Below are positions 27,842 through 36,575 of a DNA stretch of 64,000 bases, one piece after another (the first letter of the stretch is position 1; every line of letters starts with the position of its first letter). Source of the stretch: Rheinheimera faecalis. GTDB lineage: Bacteria > Pseudomonadota > Gammaproteobacteria > Enterobacterales > Alteromonadaceae. Made by a program: the position numbers and the translations under genes. The DNA is taken from assembly GCF_021290965.1 (NCBI RefSeq), contig NZ_JAJOYT010000008.1:105680-169679 (forward strand), read 5' to 3'. Below the pieces are notes generated by a model. It was not told the DNA's origin. It worked only from the letters and a program-made list of their open reading frames with translations, and did no database searches.

Positions 27842-29107
27842 TTAAAGACTCACGTTATTTTTGCTAGCGCGCTCTTTAATGTAGCTCTCCCAGCTTGCAG
27901 CCTGACGGGCAAACTTAGGATCAGCTTTAGCTTTCTGCACAGCCTGGTAGGCGTCTCTGAACTTGTTCTGATAGAAATAAGCTTCTACCAGAGCCAGATA
28001 CACTGGACCTTTGGTTTTTACACCAGCATCCAACGCTTTGTTCAGAGCGACAACAGCAGCAGAGTATTTTTCAGCAAGGATCAGAGATGAACCCTGACGA
28101 CGATATGCATCACCATCATTGTCTATCTGAGCTGATTCACCGTAATACTGAGCGGCTTTTTCCATTTCACGCGCAGCCTGGAATGAACTGGCCATACTGT
28201 TCAGCATAGTTTTATCTTTTTTGATTAAACCAGACTTAATATGTTTTTCCAGTGTCATACCCGCTTTGTATGGAACGTTGGCGTTTGAGTACAGCTGAGA
28301 CAATAACTTGAACTCATTTTCTGAATCCAACATGCCTTGCATAGCTGCAACTTCAAGTGTCACCAAAGCTTTTTCATATTGCTCTTCAATACTGTAAAAC
28401 TGAGCCAGATAAGTCCACCAACGTTTTTCCGCTGGGAAGACCTTCACAGTAGTCTCTAACACTTCGATCGCTTTCTTGTTGTTTTTCATCTCGTAATAAG
28501 CTGAAAACTTCAAGGTATAAGGACCGGCGTTTGGCTTAGCTTTATCTTGCAGAGCAATGGCCATATCAGCAGGCTCAATCACCTTCTGATACTGCTTCAT
28601 TTCCATATAAGCGCTGGCAATACGCAGATAAACGTTTGAATCCTTCTCACCTGTGAAGTCTATCCACTGGTAATAGGTTTTAATCGCTTCATTGTATTGT
28701 TTATCGCTTAACAATAAGTCAGCAAGTAAACGCAAACCAGCAGATTGGTCAGTAAAGCTCAATACGTCTGGCTTCATCGCTTTGCGTAAGTAGGCGATGG
28801 CTTTTTTCTCGTCTTTAGCGGCCCACATGTTGCCTAAAAAACGATTTAAATAAGCCATGTCAAACTCATTGCTTGACTCAACACCTTGCAATGCAGCAAT
28901 AGCTTCATTGATCTTTTCAGCACTGTATAGCTCGTAAGCTTTACCTATAGCTTTACCAACCTTTTCACCTACAGCACTTGATTTGCGATTTTTACGCGCT
29001 TCAATTTTTGCAGGATCCGGAGCTGCTACAGCATACGAACTTAAGGTTGTAACACCAAAGCTGGCCAGTACGATCAACGCAGAAGTAAGATTACTTATTT
29101 TCTTCAT
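27842..29107 (-). CDS. TPR-repeat periplasmic protein of the TonB2 operon
   Basis: 421-aa exported protein. Signal peptide about residues 1-28 (ending YAVAA), then a basic linker and a solenoid of tetratricopeptide-like repeats spanning about 50-400 (for example AIKTYYQWIDFTGEKDSNVYLR, YEKALVTLEVAAMQG, YSAAVVALNKALDAG). Last gene of the six-gene TonB2 operon, 4 nt after tonB. A TPR protein at this place is a regular companion of TtpC-type TonB systems and presumably assembles or tunes the energy-transduction complex; the direct role is not known to me. Confidence 0.82.
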   Translation of the reverse strand: MKKISNLTSALIVLASFGVTTLSSYAVAAPDPAKIEARKNRKSSAVGEKVGKAIGKAYELYSAEKINEAIAALQGVESSNEFDMAYLNRFLGNMWAAKDEKKAIAYLRKAMKPDVLSFTDQSAGLRLLADLLLSDKQYNEAIKTYYQWIDFTGEKDSNVYLRIASAYMEMKQYQKVIEPADMAIALQDKAKPNAGPYTLKFSAYYEMKNNKKAIEVLETTVKVFPAEKRWWTYLAQFYSIEEQYEKALVTLEVAAMQGMLDSENEFKLLSQLYSNANVPYKAGMTLEKHIKSGLIKKDKTMLNSMASSFQAAREMEKAAQYYGESAQIDNDGDAYRRQGSSLILAEKYSAAVVALNKALDAGVKTKGPVYLALVEAYFYQNKFRDAYQAVQKAKADPKFARQAASWESYIKERASKNNVSL

Positions 29108-29111
29108 AGTG

Positions 29112-29732
29112 TTAACCCCCAGCCTGATCTAGAGAGAAGTCCAATTGAACCATAATACCTGGTTGCTGAACTGCCTTACCATCGACCACTTTTGGTGAAT
29201 ATTTCCAGCGCTTTAACGCACGAATTGCTTCACGGTCAAATACACGTTTAGGTTCTGCTTCAACAACAGTGACGTCACCGACGCTACCATCTTCCAGAAT
29301 AGTAAAACGCATTTTAACCCAACCCTGCAGACCATCACGAGCAGCCTGTACCGGGTATTTAGGTTCAATACGAACTATCGGAGTAGCATCGCCATCACGC
29401 ATCATCGCTGACGACGGATCACCTAAGCCTGAGTTCGCACCACCTACGTCAACTGAAGGGATGTTGAAACCTATGGTTCCACCAGTATCAGTTGAAGCTG
29501 GTTCTGCAACCGGAGCTTTTGGAGGCTCTGGCGGCGGTGGCGGCGGCGGTGGCGGCACCCGAACACGAGTCTGAGCTTTTGACTCAGGCGGTGTCGAGTT
29601 AATTTCAATAACGATTTGATCCTTTTTAGCATTGGTGAACGTATCATCCCCACCTATAAGGAATGCCATCAACACATACAGGAAAAACGTTATTACCGCA
29701 CCAACTACCAGTGATAGTAATAACCTTACCAT
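29112..29732 (-). CDS. tonB2: TonB-family energy transducer (TonB2 type)
   Basis: 206-aa inner-membrane-anchored protein. A single N-terminal helix (residues 4-26, LLSLVVGAVITFFLYVLMAF), a proline-rich periplasmic spacer with a run of nine prolines near residue 65, and a C-terminal TonB domain (about 120-206) with PKYPVQAARDGLQGWVKM and IRALKRWKYSPKVVDG. It transmits proton-motive-force energy to outer-membrane TonB-dependent receptors. One base separates it from exbD. The TonB is short, as usual for TonB2 proteins. Confidence 0.92.
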   Translation of the reverse strand: MVRLLLSLVVGAVITFFLYVLMAFLIGGDDTFTNAKKDQIVIEINSTPPESKAQTRVRVPPPPPPPPPEPPKAPVAEPASTDTGGTIGFNIPSVDVGGANSGLGDPSSAMMRDGDATPIVRIEPKYPVQAARDGLQGWVKMRFTILEDGSVGDVTVVEAEPKRVFDREAIRALKRWKYSPKVVDGKAVQQPGIMVQLDFSLDQAGG

Positions 29733-29733
29733 A

Positions 29734-30135
29734 TTACTTGTTCTCCGCAGCGATCGAAATCTTATCGATACCAGCCAGCTTGATTTGGTCCATTACTGAA
29801 ACCACAATACCATGCTTAGCTTCTTTATCTGCTTGAATGATCACTGTATCAGTTGGCGATTCAGCTAACAGCTTTTCAACCGTTGCACCAACACGCTCAA
29901 CGTCTACAGCACGTTTATCCATCCAAATCTCACCGTTTGCACGGATAGCAATAAAGATAGTGGCTGATGGCTTAGATTGAGCTTTCGCCGCTTTAGGACG
30001 GTTTACGTCAATACCAGCTTCTTTAACGAACGACGTCGTAACGATAAAGAAAATCAGCATGATGAATACAACGTCCAACATCGGCGTTAAATCTACTGCT
30101 GCCTCTTCGGCTTCACGTCTAATTTTACGTGCCAT
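29734..30135 (-). CDS. exbD2: ExbD-family biopolymer transport protein
   Basis: 133-aa protein with one N-terminal transmembrane helix containing the essential Asp in DLTPMLDVVFIMLIFF near residue 22, followed by a periplasmic domain (IFIAIRANGEIWMDKR, VIIQADKEAKHG). Proton-channel partner of ExbB and TonB. Located 13 nt after exbB. Confidence 0.93.
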   Translation of the reverse strand: MARKIRREAEEAAVDLTPMLDVVFIMLIFFIVTTSFVKEAGIDVNRPKAAKAQSKPSATIFIAIRANGEIWMDKRAVDVERVGATVEKLLAESPTDTVIIQADKEAKHGIVVSVMDQIKLAGIDKISIAAENK

Positions 30136-30148
30136 AAAATACTCTCTA

Positions 30149-30673
30149 TCAATGATGAGGCATACTGTCAGCTAATCCATGAACTGCTGACTTCACCTTA
30201 CCTTCCAGTTTGGACGTTACAAATACACCTGATAAACACGCAACCATACCAGCCATAGTTGGGATTGTTGCCATTGAAATACCAGCTGCCATCAGTCTTG
30301 GGTTACCAGTACCTTGTACCGCCATAATTTCGAATACAGCGATCATACCGGTCACAGTGCCTAACAAACCGACCATTGGACAGATCGCAACCAAAGTTTT
30401 GATTACACCGATCCGCTCATGCAGTTTGGTAGATGCTTCTGACACCCACGCATCACGAATTTTATGCGCATACCAGGAGGTTGTATCAGCCCGGGCATTC
30501 CAGTCAGCGATGATTCGATTACGCATCGCTGGAAATTCCCGGTTGATAAACCAGAAGCGCTCTATGATCAATACCCACATGATGAAGAGCACTATGGCGA
30601 CGATATACAGTACATCACCGCCGGTTGCGATAAAATCCCTGACAGATTCCCAAAGCTCTATCAGGCTATGCAT
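30149..30673 (-). CDS. exbB2: ExbB-family proton channel protein
   Basis: 174-aa inner-membrane protein with three helices: about residues 18-37 (VLYIVAIVLFIMWVLIIERF), 90-112 (ICPMVGLLGTVTGMIAVFEIM) and 128-150. The MotA/TolQ/ExbB signature PMVGLLGTVTGMI and MATIPTMAGMVACL are seen. It is short like Vibrio ExbB2 proteins. The start overlaps the end of ttpC by one base. Confidence 0.92.
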   Translation of the reverse strand: MHSLIELWESVRDFIATGGDVLYIVAIVLFIMWVLIIERFWFINREFPAMRNRIIADWNARADTTSWYAHKIRDAWVSEASTKLHERIGVIKTLVAICPMVGLLGTVTGMIAVFEIMAVQGTGNPRLMAAGISMATIPTMAGMVACLSGVFVTSKLEGKVKSAVHGLADSMPHH

Positions 30674-32037
30674 TACGCTTTCTCCTTCTCCGCATGAGCA
30701 GCGATGATACCAGCGCTTTGCTCATCCAGAACATGCAGGACTGAGTTTGATTTACTTTGTAACATAGAGTGAAGGAACAGTAATGGCAGAGCACATAACA
30801 GACCTTGAACAGTTGTTACTAACGCCATTGAAATCTGACCAGCCATGATTTTCGGGTCGCCAGTACCGTGTAAGGTAATAACCTGGAACGCACCAATCAT
30901 ACCTACAACTGTACCTAACAGACCTAATAAAGGACCTACAGCAGCGATCAGCTTGATAATACCGATACCTTTTTCGATATCCGGAGTTTCACGCATAATG
31001 GCTTCGTCCAGTTTCAGTTCTAAAGTTTCAACATCAACAGATTTGTTGTCGTGGTAAACTTTCAGGATACGGCCTAAAGCATTTTTCTCTGAAGGGTTAG
31101 ACAGGTTTTTCAGCTGAGCATTTACACCAGAAGAGGCTGCTGCAAGAGCTAAGAAACGAATTAAACCGATCAACAAACCAATACCTAATAACACTGTGAT
31201 TACGTAACCAACAGTACCACCTTGGTGGAATTGTTCTGTTAATGTAGCTTCCTGAGTTTTCAGACGCAGTAAGTTACCACCAGTTGGGTCGATATAAACT
31301 GGTTTCACTTCGCCAGCAGCTGCATTCTTGAACGCTTCAGCATCAGCAACAATGTATGACTCAGGTTGTTTAACCAGAGGCTGCATTTCCTGAGTGTCAG
31401 CGTTAAATACTAAATAGCCACCGTCAGAAATCAGGTTGAATGCACCGATACGAGTAACTGAAGCCTGAGCAGAGTTACCATCCAGAGACACAACATTACC
31501 TTCAAACTTAGATACTTTGGCTGATTCAGTCATTTCAGTTTGCAGAGCAACCCACAGTTCTTCCAATTCATTGATAGTTGGAAGTTCTTTAGCTTCTGAC
31601 AGTTTTTTCAGCAGTTCTTCACGGCCTTTAAACTGGGCACTGATGTTAGAAGTAGCGATACCGCCGATGGTTTCAGTTGCAGCACCACGAACGATACCGA
31701 ACATTTCACCTAAAGTACCCTGAGCAGCAATTAATTCGGCTTCTTTAGCGCCTAATTTACCTTCGTTGTCAGCAAACTGCTGAGTTAAAGATTTGCCACG
31801 TGATTCTTCAGCTGCGAACTCAGCTTTTGCTCTGTTTAACAGGGCTTGCTTGTCAGCGCGGTCAGATAAAAATTCCTGCTCGCGTTGCTGGTTGATTTTA
31901 CCTTCAGCAGTACGTGATTTTTTAACTTGCTCTAACAGTTGGTCAAGTTTGGCTGTATCGGCAGCAGCAGTTAAGCACACGCCTGCAGACATAGTTACAA
32001 CAGCTGCAACTACTAAACCTTTAAAAACTTTCTTCAT
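30673..32037 (-). CDS. ttpC: TtpC-like MotA/TolQ/ExbB protein of the TonB2 system
   Basis: 454-aa protein with a signal peptide (residues 1-26), a long helical periplasmic N-domain with coiled-coil character (about 28-270), and a C-terminal ExbB-like membrane domain. Three helices are seen: about 280-300 (GYVITVLLGIGLLIGLIRFLA), 360-385 (AVGPLLGLLGTVVGMIGAF) and 400-425. This architecture is that of TtpC, the fourth protein needed for Vibrio TonB2-dependent siderophore uptake. It overlaps exbB by one base. Confidence 0.9.
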   Translation of the reverse strand: MKKVFKGLVVAAVVTMSAGVCLTAAADTAKLDQLLEQVKKSRTAEGKINQQREQEFLSDRADKQALLNRAKAEFAAEESRGKSLTQQFADNEGKLGAKEAELIAAQGTLGEMFGIVRGAATETIGGIATSNISAQFKGREELLKKLSEAKELPTINELEELWVALQTEMTESAKVSKFEGNVVSLDGNSAQASVTRIGAFNLISDGGYLVFNADTQEMQPLVKQPESYIVADAEAFKNAAAGEVKPVYIDPTGGNLLRLKTQEATLTEQFHQGGTVGYVITVLLGIGLLIGLIRFLALAAASSGVNAQLKNLSNPSEKNALGRILKVYHDNKSVDVETLELKLDEAIMRETPDIEKGIGIIKLIAAVGPLLGLLGTVVGMIGAFQVITLHGTGDPKIMAGQISMALVTTVQGLLCALPLLFLHSMLQSKSNSVLHVLDEQSAGIIAAHAEKEKA

Positions 32038-32043
32038 TTATGC

Positions 32044-32817
32044 TTACTCCGCTGCTATAACTGGAAGTTTCAACAATTCTGGGGCTGCTTGTTTACCCGC
32101 AACACGAATCGCGAACTTGGTAGATTCCAGGTACTCTTGACCCAGAGCTTCCCATTGACCTGTAGTTCTGTTGAACATCCAAGCTTGTTTTTCATCCAGA
32201 GATTGAGCCAGTAAGGCAACGCGACCTACGTAAACGTAGTTCACAGTAATTTCGCCGCCATCAACAGTCAGTTTGTCTGTATAAGTAACCAGAGCTGTAC
32301 CTAAATCTTTTTCGATTTGGTAGGCTTCGATTACTAAACGGTACATTTCTGAAGTGTTTACCGCTGAATTACCTAACACAGCGCGCAGACGATCAATACG
32401 AGCCAGACGGTTAGTCAGGTCGATTGGCATATCCGCTTTGATAAAGGCTTCTAAAGTATCAACCATACGATACATCAGAGGAACGATACCTTGCTTAGTA
32501 CCTTCGATAGTACCAATTTGTTTGTCAAAAGAAGCCAGCTGTGAATTCTGATCGGCAACTAATTTAGCAACGTGGTCGTTATATACTTTTAAGTTTTCAG
32601 TTTGTTCAACTAATTGGCGGTATTCAGCCAATAATTCCTGACTTTGGTCAAAAATATTGTTGATTTTTTCCTGAGACTGAACTGCAGCGCGGATGTTTTG
32701 CTGACCCGCTTTGTGCAGTTCTACTAATGGATCTGCCGCTACTGATGTGCTGGCCAATGCGAATGCTCCAAACAGAGCAGAAGCAACCAGACTCTTACGA
32801 ATGTTATTGTTAGACAT
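32044..32817 (-). CDS. DUF3450 exported protein, first gene of the TonB2 operon
   Basis: 257-aa protein with a signal peptide (MSNNNIRKSLVAS..., ending SVAA-D) and a mostly helical, coiled-coil-rich mature part (SQEKINNIFDQSQELLAEYRQ, LVADQNSQLASFDKQI). It ends with a conserved region including GQWEALGQEYLES. DUF3450 members consistently precede ttpC in TonB2 operons; their function is unknown. The ATG at 32817 with GGGAA upstream is preferred over a Met 21 codons earlier. Six nt separate it from ttpC. Confidence 0.86.
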   Translation of the reverse strand: MSNNNIRKSLVASALFGAFALASTSVAADPLVELHKAGQQNIRAAVQSQEKINNIFDQSQELLAEYRQLVEQTENLKVYNDHVAKLVADQNSQLASFDKQIGTIEGTKQGIVPLMYRMVDTLEAFIKADMPIDLTNRLARIDRLRAVLGNSAVNTSEMYRLVIEAYQIEKDLGTALVTYTDKLTVDGGEITVNYVYVGRVALLAQSLDEKQAWMFNRTTGQWEALGQEYLESTKFAIRVAGKQAAPELLKLPVIAAE

Positions 32818-32912
32818 AGTTCCCAACCAATAATTGCTGATTAACGTAACCTGTTTTTGAAAGGCTATTTTTTGTAACAAAAGATAACCCGGTTAAAGGG
32901 TAAACCGCCCGC

Positions 32913-32941
32913 ATCATTGCAGCAAACTCGCGGATTGTCAA
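32913..32941 (-). promoter_or_regulatory. candidate sigma70 promoter of the TonB2 operon
   Basis: Minus-strand TTGACA (32936-32941) and AATGAT (32913-32918) at 17-bp spacing, about 95 bp before the DUF3450 start. No convincing Fur box was found nearby. The same 241-bp gap carries a CAGGA/TCCTG hairpin (33019-33032) after fba that may be its terminator. Confidence 0.5.
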
Positions 32942-33058
32942 TATAACAACGACAGTCAACGATGACAGTTTTGTTGCAACTTACTTGCGATTTATACCCA
33001 TTTTTTCTTAAGCAAAATCAGGATCTTTCCTGTATTAATAATCCATTAAAATTTTTGC

Positions 33059-34123
33059 TTATTTAATGTTCGGTGTTAATTTCCCCGACTCATACAACTT
33101 CACCATTTGCTCAAGAGAAATGGCTTTTATTTTTGACGCGTTACCGGCCGTACCAAATGCCAGATAACGATCCTTACAAATTTCAGTCATAGCTTTGACT
33201 GATTCCTGCAAATACTTACGTGGATCAAATTCCGCAGGGTTTTTCGCCATATAGCGGCGGATAGCTCCTGTCGAGGCTAAACGTAAGTCAGTATCTATAT
33301 TGATCTTACGAACACCAAACTTGATCCCTTCCTGAATTTGTTCAACTGGCACACCATAAGTTTCAGGAATGGCTCCACCATATTCATTGATAATAGCCAA
33401 CCATTCTTGTGGCACAGAAGATGACCCATGCATCACCAGATGGGTATCCGGGATACGGGCATGAATATCTTTAATGCGGTCAATCGCCAGAATATCACCT
33501 GTAGGCGGGCGACTGAACTTATATGCACCATGTGACGTACCGCAAGCTATAGCCAACGCATCGACACCTGTCGCTTTGACAAACTGAGCCGCTTCTTCCG
33601 GATCAGTCAACATTTGGTCATGGCTTAGGATGCAATCTGCACCTATACCATCTTCTTCACCTGCTGCGCCAGTTTCAAGCGAGCCTAAACAACCTAATTC
33701 GCCCTCAACTGAAACACCACAGGCATGCGCCATATCTACAACCCGACGCGTTATATCGGCATTGTAATCATAATCCATCGGTGTTTTACCATCAGTTCCT
33801 AAAGAACCATCCATCATCACCGAAGAAAAACCCAGCTGAATCGCCTGCTGGCATACAGCTGTTGAGGTTCCGTGGTCCTGATGCATCACTACTGGAATAT
33901 GCGGGAATTCTTCCACTGCAGCCAGTATTAAATGACGCAGAAACGGGGCTCCGGCATATTTACGTGCACCTGCAGACGCCTGCACTATCACAGGACTGTC
34001 TGTCGCATCAGCGGCAAGCATAATGGCACGCATTTGTTCTAAGTTATTGACGTTAAAGGCTGGTACTGCATAACCGAACTCGGCAGCGTGGTCCAACATT
34101 TGACGCATTGAAATCAGAGCCAT
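33059..34123 (-). CDS. fba: class II fructose-bisphosphate aldolase
   Basis: 354-aa zinc-dependent aldolase of glycolysis and gluconeogenesis, of the class IIB (Calvin-cycle subtype) form and shorter than E. coli FbaA. Zinc-ligand and active-site segments seen: VVMHQDHG near residue 80, EGELGCLGS near 140, [11 protein letters not shown] near 200, [12 protein letters not shown] near 235, and [11 protein letters not shown] near 285. It lies downstream of pgk with a 138-bp gap that contains a HexR-like site and a TCACCT-G-AGGTGA palindrome (34181-34193), so it may have its own control. Confidence 0.93.
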   Translation of the reverse strand: MALISMRQMLDHAAEFGYAVPAFNVNNLEQMRAIMLAADATDSPVIVQASAGARKYAGAPFLRHLILAAVEEFPHIPVVMHQDHGTSTAVCQQAIQLGFSSVMMDGSLGTDGKTPMDYDYNADITRRVVDMAHACGVSVEGELGCLGSLETGAAGEEDGIGADCILSHDQMLTDPEEAAQFVKATGVDALAIACGTSHGAYKFSRPPTGDILAIDRIKDIHARIPDTHLVMHGSSSVPQEWLAIINEYGGAIPETYGVPVEQIQEGIKFGVRKINIDTDLRLASTGAIRRYMAKNPAEFDPRKYLQESVKAMTEICKDRYLAFGTAGNASKIKAISLEQMVKLYESGKLTPNIK

Positions 34124-34190
34124 GAGATCCTCTCTCTTTGTGTAGGGTAAGGGTTGTGTTTAAAACCGCGGACTCTGCTGTCACCTGAGG

Positions 34191-34205
34191 TGATCTTTAA
34201 TTACA
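34191..34205 (-). promoter_or_regulatory. HexR-like half-conserved palindrome upstream of fba
   Basis: The minus strand reads TGTAATTAAAGATCA, matching the remembered HexR consensus TGTAATTAAATTACA at 12 of 15 positions. HexR controls central carbon genes in Shewanella and relatives. It lies 68 bp upstream of fba. The call rests on one site only. Confidence 0.35.
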
Positions 34206-34261
34206 CAGAACCTGCGGTCGTTCTCGTTTAGATTTTTGTAGTTATTTGTAATCTAACAGCT

Positions 34262-35446
34262 TTAGGCTGTGGTTTTGGCACGTTGTTCCAAAATTTCCAC
34301 TGCTGGTAAGGTTTTACCTTCGAGGAATTCCAGAAATGCTCCGCCACCTGTAGAAATATAAGAAATTTTGTCAGCTAATTCATACTTATCAATAGCAGCT
34401 AAAGTATCGCCACCACCAGCTATAGAAAATGCCTGACTATCTGCAATGGCCAAAGCCAAAGCTTTAGTGCCTTGTTCAAAGGAGGCAAATTCAAACACAC
34501 CTACGGGGCCATTCCAAACGATGGTGCCGGCATTTTTCAGAATATCGACCAGCGCAGCGCTGCTGTCAGGACCAATATCAAACACCATATCGTCACTGCT
34601 GATATCAGCAACAGACTTCGTCGTCGCCGGAGTGTCTTCAGAAAAAGCTTTGCCTGTCACTACATCTGTTGGCACCGGAATAGAACCGCTGTTCGCTTTG
34701 GCTTGTGCCATTAAACGTTTCGCTTCTGGTATCAGGTCAGTTTCAACCAGGGATTTGCCGACTTGATAGCCCTGAGCAGCAATAAAGGTATTGGCGATAC
34801 CACCACCGACAATCAACTGATCAACAATACCGGATAAAGACTCAAGCACTGTTAGCTTGGTCGACACTTTAGAGCCGCCTACAATAGCCACCAATGGGCG
34901 TTTCGGATTTTTAAGCGCAGCGGCTAATGCATCTAACTCGGCAGCCAACAAAGGACCAGCACATGCGATTGGCGCAAACTGTGCCACACCATGAGTCGTA
35001 GCCTGAGCTCGGTGTGCAGTACCAAAAGCGTCCATCACAAACACGTCGCATAAAGCAGCCAGTTTTTTCGATAAGGTTTCGTCGTTTTTACCTTCGCCTT
35101 TGTTAAAGCGCACGTTTTCAAACACAACCACTTCACCGGCGTTCACTTCAACACCGTCCAGGTAGTCTTTAACCAGGCGTACAGGCACAGATAAAGCAGC
35201 ATTTAAATAATCAACCACAGGCGCCATCGAGAACTCTTCAGCGTACACACCTTCGTCAGGACGACCTAAATGCGAACACACCATCACTTTGCCACCTTTT
35301 TTAAGCGCTAATTCAATAGTAGGAATAGCAGCTTTTAAACGTGCATCTGAGGTCACTTTGCCATTTTTAACCGGTACGTTTAAATCTTCACGGATCAGTA
35401 CCCGCTTCCCTGTTAAATCGACATCCGCCATCTTAATAACTGACAT
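34262..35446 (-). CDS. pgk: phosphoglycerate kinase
   Basis: 394-aa cytoplasmic glycolytic enzyme transferring phosphate from 1,3-bisphosphoglycerate to ADP. N-terminal substrate-binding segment [11 protein letters not shown] near residues 18-28, the [10 protein letters not shown] loop near 57, [13 protein letters not shown] near 113, the hinge GGSKVSTKL near 193, GPVGVFEF near 315 and the C-terminal nucleotide loop GGGDTLAA near 347. Start supported by its position and CAGGAGT upstream. Follows epd by 48 bp. Confidence 0.95.
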   Translation of the reverse strand: MSVIKMADVDLTGKRVLIREDLNVPVKNGKVTSDARLKAAIPTIELALKKGGKVMVCSHLGRPDEGVYAEEFSMAPVVDYLNAALSVPVRLVKDYLDGVEVNAGEVVVFENVRFNKGEGKNDETLSKKLAALCDVFVMDAFGTAHRAQATTHGVAQFAPIACAGPLLAAELDALAAALKNPKRPLVAIVGGSKVSTKLTVLESLSGIVDQLIVGGGIANTFIAAQGYQVGKSLVETDLIPEAKRLMAQAKANSGSIPVPTDVVTGKAFSEDTPATTKSVADISSDDMVFDIGPDSSAALVDILKNAGTIVWNGPVGVFEFASFEQGTKALALAIADSQAFSIAGGGDTLAAIDKYELADKISYISTGGGAFLEFLEGKTLPAVEILEQRAKTTA

Positions 35447-35494
35447 ACCAGACTCCTGTGATTTGATTCAATTTCTATTATTAATTTAAAAAGC

Positions 35495-36508
35495 TTAGAC
35501 AAAACTCATCATAGCGCGGGTTGTGTCGATCATTCTGTTCGCAAAGCCCCATTCGTTGTCACACCAAACTAAACATTTCACTAAACGTTTATGGCTGACT
35601 CTTGTTTGCGAGCCATCGACAATGCATGAATGCGCATCATGATTAAAATCAACGGAAACCAGTGGCTCTTCGGTGTAATCCAGAATACCAGCCAGCTCCC
35701 CTGCCCTTGCGTGCTGTAAAACCTGATTGATCTGAGTAACATCGACGTCCTGATGCAAAGTGACACTTAAATCCATAGCCGTCACATTGACCGTAGGCAC
35801 GCGCACAGCAATGGCTTCAAAACGCCCGGCCAAATGCGGCATGATACGTTCAATACCACGGGCTAATTTGGTGTCCACCGGAATAATGGACTGACTGGCA
35901 GCGCGGGTACGACGTAAATCAGTGTGATAAGCATCTATCACTTGCTGATCATTCATCGAGGCGTGAATAGTCGTAATGGTGCCACTCTCTACACCAAAAT
36001 GCTGATCCAGCACCTGGATCACCGGAACTATACAGTTGGTAGTGCAAGAACCCGCCGACACTACTGTCATATCATCGGTCAGCAAATGCTGGTTAATGCC
36101 ATAAATCACTGTGGCATCAATATCGGCATCTGCCGGATGTGAAAACAATACTTTTTTTGCACCTGCATCTAAATGTAGCTGCGCATCAGCACGGCTATGA
36201 AACACACCTGTGCATTCAAGAACTACATCGACCTCTAATTCATTCCATGGCAACTGGGCGGGATCGGCCTGACAAAACAGTGCTATAGCGTCGCCATTGA
36301 CCAGCAAACCTTCTGCAGTCAGCTCAACCGGAAAACCAAAGCGGCCATGCGAGGTATCGTATTTTAATAAGTGGGCTATACCTTTGGCATCAGCCAATTC
36401 ATTAATAGCGACCACCTTGACTTGCTCTGTTAAACCGCACTCGTACACGGCACGCAGAATATTCCGACCTATACGGCCAAAGCCGTTAATTGCCACTTTA
36501 ATGGTCAT
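35495..36508 (-). CDS. epd: D-erythrose-4-phosphate dehydrogenase
   Basis: 337-aa GAPDH-like enzyme oxidising erythrose-4-phosphate toward pyridoxal phosphate synthesis. NAD-binding [10 protein letters not shown] at residue 8, catalytic Cys in SAGSCTTNC near 155, and [15 protein letters not shown] with the Epd-specific pattern rather than that of classical GAPDH. Context (tkt-epd-pgk-fba) is the conserved arrangement for this gene. It may supplement GAPDH, since no gapA is in the window. Confidence 0.9.
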   Translation of the reverse strand: MTIKVAINGFGRIGRNILRAVYECGLTEQVKVVAINELADAKGIAHLLKYDTSHGRFGFPVELTAEGLLVNGDAIALFCQADPAQLPWNELEVDVVLECTGVFHSRADAQLHLDAGAKKVLFSHPADADIDATVIYGINQHLLTDDMTVVSAGSCTTNCIVPVIQVLDQHFGVESGTITTIHASMNDQQVIDAYHTDLRRTRAASQSIIPVDTKLARGIERIMPHLAGRFEAIAVRVPTVNVTAMDLSVTLHQDVDVTQINQVLQHARAGELAGILDYTEEPLVSVDFNHDAHSCIVDGSQTRVSHKRLVKCLVWCDNEWGFANRMIDTTRAMMSFV

Positions 36509-36544
36509 TGCTATTCAATTACCCGCTTCACACATTTACTGATT

Positions 36545-36573
36545 AAAAAGAGGGGCCAAAAGGCCCCTTTTCA
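36545..36573. terminator. intrinsic terminator between tkt and epd
   Basis: AGGGGCC, AAAA loop, GGCCCCT (36551-36568), with A-run before and T-run after. It follows the tkt stop on the minus strand and separates tkt from epd-pgk. Confidence 0.85.
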
Positions 36574-36575
36574 TT

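Noticed and set aside
29269..29574. ORF with a poly-Gly run on the plus strand
   Set aside because: Antisense of the TonB proline-rich spacer; no independent support.
32818..33058. Fur box before the TonB2 operon
   Set aside because: The AATGAT -10-like sequence resembles part of a Fur box but no 19-bp match was found.
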